A stretch of 64,000 nucleotides of DNA. It comes from Lytechinus pictus. Taxonomy: Eukaryota; Echinodermata; Echinoidea; Temnopleuroida; Toxopneustidae. Of the stretch, positions 52,018 through 62,397 are shown in pieces. A program made the translations under genes and the position numbers. Where the stretch lies: contig NC_087257.1 in NCBI RefSeq assembly GCF_037042905.1, forward strand, positions 20,294,001 to 20,358,000, written 5' to 3'. The first letter of the stretch is position 1. Each line of letters starts with the position of its first letter. The notes below the pieces were generated by a model. It was given only the letters and a program-made list of their open reading frames with translations, did not search any database and was not told the origin of the DNA.

Positions 52018-52603
52018 AGGAGAATGAAACTCTTGGAGCAAGTTAGCTTTTGTGAAAGCAGAAAAATCAAAGAACAAGATCAACAAAAGTTTGAGTAAAA
52101 TAGGACTAGCAATAGAAGAGTTATGAGCATTTGAATGTCGAGATCATTAATGCTATGGAGATCCTCCCATTGGCAACGCAACCAAGATCTATGATATCAC
52201 AGATGAACAACTCTCCCCTTGTGGACACTGAAAATATACCCCAAAACATCTCTTTTTGCTCATTCTAATCATATGACAAACGATTCATCAATAATATAAT
52301 GTTGTGAAACCTCTGTACTTGTCCTCTCATATTAAGAGAACACCTCACCGTGTGATAGATTCTATAAAAGTGAGAATATAAGTGAAATAAGTACTAAAGC
52401 AATGAGGGAGTTGTACGTGTGTGACATCGCAGATCTTGGTCGCATTGCCAATGGGAGGATATACATGGCATTAGTGATCTCAATATTCAAATGCTCATAA
52501 CTTTCTTATTATTCATTCAATCTTCCTCAAACTTTCAACAATATGTTTCTTTGATTTTTCTCTTTGATATGGATTCAGCTGGTTTCAAGGGTTTCATTCT
52601 CCT
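52018..52603. mobile_element. TTAA-flanked foldback element, 586 bp (family 3)
   Basis: Begins AGGAGAATGAAACTCTTGG and ends inverse (AAGGGTTTCATTCTCCT), with TTAA at 52014-52017 and 52604-52607. The arms are about 200 bases and share GTTATGAGCATTTGAAT, ATCCTCCCATTGGCAA and CCAAGATCT. No ORF. Size, ends and target site resemble the elements at 17297 and 29323, but the arm sequences differ. Confidence 0.85.
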
Positions 52604-52760
52604 TTAATTTTATTGCAAATTCTTCTTCAAGTTCCTCCATATTTGCAACGCGAACTACGTTTCTGACGTCAATGTCGACTCGATATTGACCTTGATTCTA
52701 ACTTATTACATCTCTAATTAAAAAAAAAATGTATTTTGTAAACGCAGTCATGTTTGTTCA

Positions 52761-55635
52761 GAGCGTGATCGGTTCATCACGGACGGACATTTGATAGATT
52801 TTGAAAACTTTGAAGGCTTGTAACAAATTAGGAATAAGATGAACATGGTTCCTTTGTGTTTTATAGTGAAGGGTAGGGCAAAGTATGTTGAATGATGAAA
52901 AAAATTTGTTGCCATGGTTACCTACAAACATAGGTAGCCACTAAATGTGCCATATCACGGACGGACATGATAGAAATGTGGTTTTCAGAATTTTTGAACA
53001 TTTTTATTGTTTCTATCTAAATAGCTTAACTTTGACCAATAAACGTTAATGCAACTTACACTCGGGTATGTTAGCTTCTATGTTTAGCATATTGAATTCT
53101 TAACCAATATCAAACTTCCGAGAGAATTGCAAATATTTTCCATCACGGACGGACATCTCGGACGGACATCACGGACGGACACAATTAAAATACATTGGAA
53201 GTACCTTGTAAGAAGTTCTTATTACTTGTTTGGGGGAACAAATGCTATTGTATTGATGATTTGTACATTCTTTATATGATTAAACAATATTAGTTGCACA
53301 ATCAAGTTTCTACAACTTCAATCAAGTTGCTACAACTTGATTTAAGTTGTAGCAACATGATTTCTATGCTAGACACACAAAATAATCTAGCCATATGATT
53401 GCTTTTAAACACAGTTCTTTTCAAAATCAAATATCCTAATGCACATTGTCTTCTTTTCAATTTAGAGAATACTGTAGTTGGTACCAAATCAGCATCCAGT
53501 GGATCAATGATCATGTTGATAATTTTCATGATATATCATGATGATACATGTTCATACATTTTTAGGCATTAATTTTTGAAGAGCACAGATTTTTTTATGT
53601 CCAGTAACTAAATCCAAAAGATTCACAGGTTGCTTATCATTATGCTTGTTTGGTGGATCAAGTATGACCACGACACTTGTCTATAGGCTCTCTTCAAATT
53701 CATCTTTTGTCCATATTAAAGTGGAGGGTTACACTTCGTAATTCCGAAGGTTCTTGATTCCGAAGGTTCGTAATTTCAAAACACGCAAATTGCCTATACC
53801 TCGATGTTTGTTAATCCGAAAACGTAAAAGGGTTCGTTAGTCCGAACATTTGTGGCGTTATTCCGAAGGTTCGATAATCCGAAAACGAAATAAGGTTCGA
53901 TGTTCTGAAGGTTCCTTAATCCGAAAACGAAATAAGGTTCGTTGTTCTGAAGGTTCGTCAGTCCGAAAACGAAATAAGGTTAGTTAATCATTTAGTTTTC
54001 GGACTAACGAACCTCATTTCTTTTTCGGATTAACGAACCTTCGGAATTACGAACCTCACTTCGTTTTCAGACTAACGAACCTTCGGAATTACGTACTTCA
54101 TTTCTTTTTCGGACTAACGAACTTTCGGAGTTACGAACCTTCGGAAATACGAACCTTCGGAATAACGAACCTTCGGAATAACTGAACCTTTGGAATAACG
54201 AAGCTTCGGAATTACGAATGTATGCGAAAGTGGAGACACCCCTTCACATCAACAGCCCTCATGTATTTAGGCCCTGACTGAATCCAAAATTGAAATCAGA
54301 TACCAATTAAACTTCTAAACACTGCAGTGCAAGCTTTATATGAATTGTATGCATTTTCACAGATTTCTAGATCAGCAATTTGCTCAAAATTAGCTCCAAA
54401 ATGGACTTTAAAAAAAAGGAATTCTTGTACTTTTCACAAGCCTCAAGGACGTGATGTCATGTTCTGTTAGAAGCATTGTGAATCCATAGGTTTGTACATG
54501 GAAAAAAATGATTTTAACAGCCAAAGAAAGATTTCACAAAAAATTGTGAAGAGTTGTAGGTTTCCATCCATTTGAGTTCTGAATAATTCTCAGTGCCATT
54601 TTCACTGCAAATTGGAACTAAAATTAAATTCATAATCTGCTCAGTATTTGCTCATTGTCTGTCCGTGATGAAATTAATGTCCGTCTGCGATTATTTTGAT
54701 TGATTTATGATATGGATAAAATGTATGGATTTTAGCTATTTTCAAATGAAATGATGTACAGAGTCTAGTGAGATGCTTCTACACACTTTTATTTTTGTTT
54801 CTATTCTGATAAAGAATAAAAAGCTGAATCCATACATATTATCCATATCATAAACTCAATAAAAATTATCACGGACGGACATTAATTTCATCACGGACGG
54901 AAATTTCAAAATGGAATGTTAACATCTAGCAGAAAAATTTACTTCCCATATTTTTTCTACTAATTTATGTTTGATGATAGATTAATGTTCAGAGTACAAG
55001 AAAATCCAAACCAAATTGGAGTAACTTTGAAAACAATAAAACTAGAGTGAATTGAATTTGAGTGAATTTACATTGTCCGTCCGTGATGAAATTAATGTCC
55101 GTCCGTGATAATTTTTGATCGAGTTTATGATATGAATAAAATGTATGGATTTCAGCTATGTTCAAATAAAATGATGTACAGTGTTTAGTGAGATACCTCT
55201 ACACCTTTTTATTTTTTATTTCTATTCTGATAAAAAAAAACTTTTTATATTTTTTTTCATCACGGACGGAAATTTCAAAATGGAAATGTTCACACCTACC
55301 AAAAAAAATTACTTCCCAATATTTTTTTTCTACTAATTTATGTTTGATAATAGATTAATGTTCAGAGTGCAAGAACATCCAAACCAAATTAGAATAACTT
55401 GAAAAACAATAAAACTAGAGAGAAATTAATTTGAGTAAAAATGTCCGTCCGTGATGAGAGGTAATAGCACCCCCACAAATAAAATGGACTATTCCAGTAC
55501 TTTCGGATTTATCAATCTTCATGAAACTGAGTTCTTTGAAACCTGAGATATCAAAGATTGTCTTAAAAGCAATTTTGATAGAAATATTTAAAAAAAAAAA
55601 TTCACCTCAATGCTAACCCTTAACCGATCATGCTC
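52761..55635. repeat. region repeating ATCACGGACGGACAT in both orientations
   Basis: Outer marks are GAGCGTGATCGGTT (52761-52774) and its near-inverse AACCGATCATGCTC (55622-55635). ATCACGGACGGACAT or its inverse occurs about a dozen times (for example 52776, 52954, 53142-53180, 54660, 54868-54900, 55074-55110, 55258, 55442). Within it, 54657-55076 and 55077-55450 are tandem copies with a period of about 420 bases. Class unknown: an old DNA transposon or satellite-forming element. Confidence 0.6.
53731..54223. repeat. hairpin array of TTCGTAATTCCGAAGG units (about 490 bp)
   Basis: The left half holds TCCGAA about eight times, in units such as GGTTCGTTAGTCCGAA and AACGAAATAAGGTTCG. The right half holds the inverse TTCGGA about ten times. 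The switch point is near 53990 (TTAGTTAATCATTTAG). Outer ends ACACTTCGTAATTCCGAAGG and CTTCGGAATTACGAATGT are inverse. It interrupts the CACGGACGGAC region, so it inserted later. Confidence 0.8.
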
Positions 55636-55864
55636 TTCATAATATACAGATTGAGATAAATATAATTTTAATGAAATGAATTCTTCTTTAAATAATTTTT
55701 TTTTTCTATGTTAAATGCAAGCAAGATTGATATCCATTACTGAAATACCTAAATCGCGATTTATTTGAAAAGCAAGTTCGTGATTCGACCGAAGTTTTCT
55801 TATCTCTTCTTGTAATGCATATTCATTAATCTTAACAGTGACGACATCTTATAAATATTCATGT

Positions 55865-56005
55865 TGCGCATGCGCATACATGTTTTTCATTTAATTCAAC
55901 ATGGCGATTCGTACGAAATCCGAAAATTGATCCTCTATTGTACGATTCCATCGAATTTTCGTAATTTTAAGGAGAACGTATCTTGAACTCAGTTTGTTTA
56001 GGTAA
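55865..56005 (+). promoter_or_regulatory. candidate promoter with NRF-1 and YY1-like motifs
   Basis: TGCGCATGCGCA (55865-55876) fits the NRF-1 consensus exactly. About 25-30 bases on, ATTCAACATGGCGATTCG resembles a YY1 site at a transcript start. A GTTTAG|GTAAGG donor follows at about 55999. This order is typical of a CpG-type housekeeping promoter with a short first exon. The ATG opens only eight codons, and no downstream exon could be tied to it. Confidence 0.35.
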
Positions 56006-58254
56006 GGTCAGTCCTAACTGTCGTATTTTTGGTTTCGTTTTATCATCCATGTTTTTGTAATTTAGCGATTAATCTAGTGCATCAGTGCACTCCGGTGAGA
56101 ACGAGTGGGAGCGTTCAGGACCTCGACACTGTCTAAAGACGTCGTGTCGAGGTTCCCGGGGCAAGAATAATACCCAAAAAAATCCACAAACACCCCTTCT
56201 AATGGGTTTTACGGTCAGTTTCTCTCCTCATACATTTATAAAGTTAACATACTGAACGAAGTGTCGTTCTAAAGAAAAGGCCACACCCTCAAAAGACTTA
56301 ACACAAATGACAAAAATGTGGACAGTTGCACACTAGGGCGGTATTCTGAAAGCTCAATTAGCGCTCAATTAGCATTTTGGTATTCTGAAAAGTCACTTAA
56401 GTGCCCCTTTCCTTATTTGGCAGGGTTGCGTTGCGCGCACTTGCAGCAGTACGCGTTATGACCGCGCGAAGACTTAATTGAGTAGTTACGAGACTTTTGG
56501 TATTCTGAAAAGTCTCTTAGCGCTCAATTAGCGGACTTTCCAGTGAAGAAAGATAATGGTGATAAGAGGTCCATTAAGTCTCAGCATCTCTTTCTAAATG
56601 TGGCTTTCATTTCGTATAAATATCATCAAATCGGTTTAATACTGCGACCCAAATTAGGAGGAAGGAAGATAATAAAGGAGAAAGGTATAAAAAGGGAATA
56701 AAGGGAAAGAAGGTGGTATATAATGGGTGTCCAAACTTGGTGGACTTTTAAACAATATGTTTCAGGCTTAAATTTGTTCAAAAAATATACACAATTTATA
56801 TAAGTAAAATAAGGAATTGGGACTATATTTGGTAATAAAGAAATTAGAAAAGAGGGAAAAAGAAAACAGAAATTGTGTACTTATAGGGGAAATATGACTA
56901 TTATTTTTCTATATTTTCTTTTATTATTAGCATCATAAAGTGATTTTTTGCACATTATTTTGACAATAATGAGATTGCCAAATCACAATAGATGCCGCAA
57001 TGTTCAGGGGGGAATCAAACCTTGTTTCTGACAATGAAAAAATAAGCATTGACCCCTTTGGTACAAAAGAAAAACGATGCCATCATTTTCCCCACCTATA
57101 AAATCTTAAATACCATAACATTTGTACATCCAATTTCAATAAAATTTCGGCTTTTTTAAAACAATTATGCTTGTTTCATTTTTTAAATCCATTTATTCAA
57201 ATCAGCATTTTGTTGAAGAAGATTTCTCATGAAAATGAAAAGTATGATATTTTTTAAATGAGTAGGAATTAAGTTAAAGAAGAACCCCCCCCCCCATCAT
57301 GACCCCGAGACAGAGGCAAATAAAATATTGTAAAAAAAACAAACAAACAAACAAAGAAAGCTACAAATGGATTCAAATAAATGGATGTGAAAATCAGAAC
57401 GCGTTCGAAAAAAAAAAGAGAAAATCACAAAGGTACAATCAATGAGAGAAAGGGAAAAGACAACAGTTAGCTTCAATAACATAATGAACCTCTAATCTCC
57501 GATGCAAATGCTTTTAGCATTGTTTTTCAGCAAAAATTCTTTGTATCAATATCGTGGTGCAGTGCACCTGCAGCAGCCGGGCGCTGCGCTGCAAGCAAAG
57601 ACCTTATAATATATTACTAGACCGAAAGCTGCGTGCGCGTTCAGCACAAAACAAATGAGATTAGGCTCCGCCTACCGCGATCATTTGAAGACAAAAATAA
57701 GCCCTCATTGACATTCATGAGCATGAAGATATTCATAATCCGGCCTTTTCATTGGCTAAGAGCGTCATTAATACGCGATTTCCCCGATTCTTTGTCATCG
57801 ATACTAGTGGTATCGTGTTACAGAATTAATTATTCATTTGACCTCATTACGTCATCTAATTTATTCATTCTGAAACTTTTCTTTCCACACACAAAATGGA
57901 CCTACGAACACTCCGGTGAGTACGTATAAATTGATATAACCACATTAATTCAGTGGACTATTTACACATTTCACACTGTATTTTGTGATCTTAGGTTATT
58001 TCTTTAACTAATTAGAGAGTTTGCTATCATTCTTCTGTTAAAGAAAAGCAGAATTTGGTCTTTGAAATTGAAGTTAGATTGTCATCGTCGCCCGGCCCAG
58101 TGCAGCCTGTATGTTGCTTTTCAGTGGTTATGCCGCTGTGTCAACCACATGTATTTTGTACGGGCTCCTAGCCGGCTGGGCATCGAGAGAAAATCGGGCC
58201 GGGAGCCCACGATTGATTAAAACAAGAAGAATGAAGCTTCTTTTTGTACACTGT

Positions 58255-59075
58255 ATAACGTTAGATCTAGAGGGAGATCTGCATCTATCTTCAGTAGATC
58301 GAGACTCGGTCAGGAATAAACTGTGAAGCGGAGTGTGGAAGAAGATATGCCTGTCATCATTGTGTCAATCCTCACTAGATTCTCGTCAGTTTCAGATATC
58401 AAATTTATTTTGCATAACTTCAGGCTTCTTCTGCATTTAGCCCCCCACCCATTTTAATTCTTATTGTTATTTATGATATATAGTTAGACTCGGTATTAGA
58501 AATAACATGCTGCTCTGCATGTTTGTCTTACTCTTATTATCAATAGATCAAGATCTAATTTCTAACATGGTTAACAGAGCCTAGTCTTGCTTCTTAATTT
58601 TACTTCATCAGTTTATATTATTTTTATCCATCGATGCTTGTACGTAGATCTAGGCCTACCTAATTCAAATCTAGTCATCTAACTTTTACTTTCCCAACCC
58701 TCGACACGTACCCCCAGGGCTTAGGATCTAGGTCTATAATTTTAGGCCTAGATGTAGGTCTGGGCCTAAACGACTACATGTACGAGTATGACTGTCAGTG
58801 GACCAAGGAGATCTAGATGATCTACTCTCGGTCAATAATGGCAATGAAGGTTTAGCCAGGAATGAAAGTCAGACATCAAAAATTTATAAATCGATACACA
58901 TCTAGGTAAAGTCATCGAAGGGTTAGCTTTACATTCTAGGTCTAGATAGATCGAGAGTCTATCGATAGTCTAGACCTAGACCTTATTTAGATCACATGAA
59001 TGCTGTCACGAAGCACTGATTCTGGTTGGACTAGATCTAGTATACTTTTTTACAAATAGATCTAGACCTAGTGCA
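58255..59075. repeat. stretch dense in AGATCT/CTAGATCTAG/CTAGACCTAG motifs
   Basis: TAGATCTAG- and TAGACCTAG-like strings appear more than a dozen times (for example 58262, 58647, 58724, 58810, 58935, 58970, 59033, 59057), scattered rather than in strict tandem. No coding function seen. Confidence 0.55.
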
Positions 59076-59387
59076 TGAGATTATGAAATTATGTTGTTAA
59101 AATCAAATGAATTAAGATTCGGAATAAAAAGATGCAGATTTTTTTTTTGGGGGGGCAGACATGTGAAAAATTTAGAGAAACCTGAAATTCAGAAAGAGAG
59201 GGCCCGAAGCAACCAATATTGCCTAGCCCTAGGGCTGTTTTTTGCATTTTCTAAATTGGATTTCATGCAATTCTTTTTTTTTTATGAAGGTTTTCACATT
59301 TCAGCTCTCACCCAAACCCCTCCCCCTACAGTGTTAGAAAATTTATCCTTAAAATAAAAGAAGTTCCTGCAGCAGAGTCTCGAGAAC

Positions 59388-59630
59388 ACCTGTAATTTTA
59401 CCAGATTGCATAATCTTACATCATATCATGTAAAATTACGGGTACAGGAAATTCGTATTTGGTGTATGGAACCTTACACATTTCCTTAAAAACACCATTT
59501 TCCCCTTTTTAAACAGACCTGTTCTGTAGAAAAATTCCTGTTTTATGAATTTACAGAATGATTTTTATTGCCTTCTGCAAAATCTTGTTTTTTTTTCTGT
59601 AAAATCAGGTTTTTTTTTTAACAGTGTACA
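59388..59630. repeat. diverged repeat with CTGTAAAATxACAGG motifs
   Basis: CCTGTAATTTTACCAG and GTAAAATTACGGGTACAGG face each other. Further on, TTCTGTAAAATCAGG, a T-run and AACAGTGTAC look like an element end. Decayed. Confidence 0.45.
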
Positions 59631-61069
59631 TACGGCCATGAAAGAGATCACTTGACACTTATTGTTCTCTCTTTTCTTTCACAAACAGGTTGAGTTTGAA
59701 GAACAAGAAAAACAGTAGAGGTCTACCCGGTACCTATGGTTAAACATGATGATCATAAGTGCATGCATCATTTTGCAGATTCTCATCCAGGTATAAAAGT
59801 TAAACTAACCCATACAAAATTACAGATACATTATATGCATTGAAATGAATGTTAACCATGTTTACATTAAATAAAAATAACCTGAGCAACTGCTAAAAGG
59901 TAGGATCTATACTGAATATACACTTCTTATATATACAGGCTCTCGACTCTCTCAAGTCTAAAATAGAACCAATGCTAAAAGTTATGTACCTTGGGCAAAT
60001 TTATAAAATAAGGTCATGTCCTTGATCTACTATTATTTAAATGGCCTTTTTATTTCCTATTTGTTTATAAACAAAGCAATATTTATTTTTCATGTTTTAT
60101 ATTTTATAAAATTCATTTTATTCATTCTTTAGTGTGATATTCATATTTCATATTTGTAGATTTACAATCTTTTTTAAATCTTATTATTTTACATTTTGTC
60201 CAATAGGATGATGCAGCTCTACAATTTCCATGGAGGTGATTGATGATGATAAACAATTGGTGAAGTAGGCCTAATAGAACAGTGATAGGACCACAAAGAG
60301 AAATACAACCTACAGCAGTTATATGAGTGAGTTAATTAGTGATTATTTTTAATAATGGGGGGTTTTCACAATTTTTTTAGGCAACAAATAGACCTGCCTT
60401 TAAAAAAAACATTTCAATTCTGTTTTTAGATTACAGTTAGGTGTCGTTTTTATTCGCAGATCAAAATATTCTGTGCAACAAAACATATCAACTTTAATTC
60501 TGACTATTATATATAATTTATATATATGTTAATTCATATATTCATATTTATAGGAAATCTCTGACATTTTTTTTTATAGAGTACATGTAGTTATAATGGA
60601 GAGTGGTATGTAAACTGCATAGAACAGGTTTAAGTGATATGCTTTGTAGAAGTACAAGTTTATAATTAGTAGAAGTAAGATTTCCTATGTTATGTGATGA
60701 AGAAATATATATACCGGTATGTATAGTCTTACTTTTCTTAAAGCATTTATGTTTTACAAATCATGACAATTTTAATTTAAATTCATTGATTTTCTTTCTC
60801 TATTTTTTCAATCTGCAGGACTGGTGTAACAGATGTTTTCATTCAAGAAATCCAACAAATTGAAGAGTGACTTAGCTTAGGAAGCACTTGATAAAGATGG
60901 AAAAAAAAAAAATTTTCAAGTCCAATTTTTTTTAAATTTTATTATTATCACAACCCCAAATTCATGAAGTATGAAATTTCCTGTTGATTTTCATTAAAAT
61001 TGATTGCAAAAGTAGAAGCTATAAACATACAAATAGGAGCGGCGAAGTGAAGTTGAAAGTGGGGGGGGG

Positions 61070-61265
61070 GCACAGGGAAAATGCTGTATTATGTGAAATT
61101 TTTAAGAAGTTGCGAGAGAGCAAAATTTTGACATTTTTAAAAAGAAAATCCAATTTTGTGATAGATTTCGACAAAATATCCAGAATGATATATTTCACCC
61201 TTTTTTTTGGGGGGGGGCAAGAGTCCTTCAAGCCCCCCCCCCCTCTATCTGTAGTGTACGAAACT
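61070..61265. repeat. dispersed repeat copy, inverted orientation
   Basis: GCGAGAGAGCAAAATTTTGAC, AATCCAATTTTGTGATAGAT, TATATTTCACCC, then a T-run and G-run. It is the inverse of the family at 9826 and 26145. The open frames over it on both strands come from the repeat. Confidence 0.6.
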
Positions 61266-61334
61266 GCTTATCTACCCCCACTCACATGAATTATTAAACT
61301 TAATGCACAAAGGATTTCCTTATTGTTTTCTTGT

Positions 61335-61715
61335 TTCAAAGGGCACTCGTCATGGTGACCATAAAACGGGTCCTCAGGTAAAAGGGGCACAGAACAAGTT
61401 CTTTAGGAGCACTTTTCTTTGGTAAAAGGGGGCAGTTATTCGAGAAAGCTAGGGCACTTACAAGAAGACGAGGGGGCACTTTTTAACACATAAAACGCGC
61501 CCTCAGATGAAAGGGCACAAAACACGTTCGGGGGGCATTTTTTTGTAAAAATTTGCATACAAGGAAGAGCACTTGGTAACACCTAAAACAGGTTCTCGTC
61601 AGGTGAAAGGGACACAGTACACGTTCGTGAGGGGGCATTTTTCTTACATAAAATCAAAGGCACTTTTCAGTGCTTCAAAAAGGAGGGGGAACTGTGCCCC
61701 CCAGGATCGCATGTC
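61335..61715. repeat. three-copy degenerate tandem repeat, GGGGGCA...ATAAAACG
   Basis: Units near 61339, 61470 and 61566 share GGCACT, CATAAAACGxGTCCTCAGGT, AAAGGGGCACA and ACACGTTC. The tail CTGTGCCCCCCAGGATC resembles the end of the element at 42241. Confidence 0.6.
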
Positions 61716-61899
61716 CCTGCATACAAAAAACATTTTCGTTCGATCCAAAGTATTAACATACGCTTAAGAAAAAAAGTAAGGCTAAATCCTCTGATAATGT
61801 GATATTTTTTCTGGCTATTAATAAAATTCACAACTAACCAGAAAATGCCTTCATGTCTTTCATTTGTATTCATATAGTATTTGTACAGAGCTAAAATGA

Positions 61900-62240
61900 A
61901 AGGGATTTGGAATTGGCAAAATTCAAAATGAGATGGAGATCGAGAGAAAGAGTGATGAGAAGGGGGTTGAAAAGAGATGAGAAAGAAATGGAGGGGCACA
62001 TATGAAGAGATAATTTAGAGGGGGAGGGGTAAGAGAGCATGAATGGTGGGAAGTAGGAACAAAGGGGTGGAAGAGAAATAAGATGAGATTTATGGAAACC
62101 AGGAGACAGATAACAAGTGGGAAAAAGAAGAAGGAAATATATGTAGGAGAAAGGCGGCACCAAAAGAACGTGAGTGGGAAAATTATTAAATGGAAAAACA
62201 GAGCAAGAAATGCTGGAGAAAAAAGGGGACAGGAAACGTA
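61900..62240. other. purine-rich tract, no gene seen
   Basis: G/A-rich sequence (GAGAAAG, GGAGGGG runs); reverse-strand open frames here reflect its composition. Confidence 0.5.
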
Positions 62241-62261
62241 TTAAACATAATAAACTGGGGC

Positions 62262-62397
62262 CCGTTTCATCATGAGTTACAAGTATGGTAATTATGATTG
62301 GTTATAGCTGCTGTAACCAATCATAATCTAGGTTACCACGGTAATCACAATAACAGCGATGTTTAAATAGCTGTAATTCATTATGAAACGGACGCCA
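62262..62397. mobile_element. short MITE with GGGCCCGTTTCAT ends
   Basis: GGGGCCCGTTTCATCATGAG and its inverse CATTATGAAACGGACGCC. It contains a perfect 14-bp-stem hairpin, ATTATGATTGGTTA - nine-base loop - TAACCAATCATAAT, at 62291-62327. Confidence 0.7.

Larger units (their letters stand above)
57896..60870 (+). other. speculative spliced transcript with a 41-codon ORF
   Basis: Possible exons: 57896-57916 (ATG, donor GTGAGTAC); 59689-59790 (acceptor after a strong pyrimidine tract, donor GTATAAAA); 60207-60235 (29 nt); and from 60819 (very strong TTTCTTTCTCTATTTTTTCAATCTGCAG acceptor region). Joining the last three gives an ORF from 59746: M-M-I-I-S-A-C-I-I-L-Q-I-L-I-Q, a signal-peptide-like start, ending Q-I-E-E-stop at 60870. 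Each piece is weak on its own; it could be a non-coding RNA, a leader, or chance. Confidence 0.2.
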
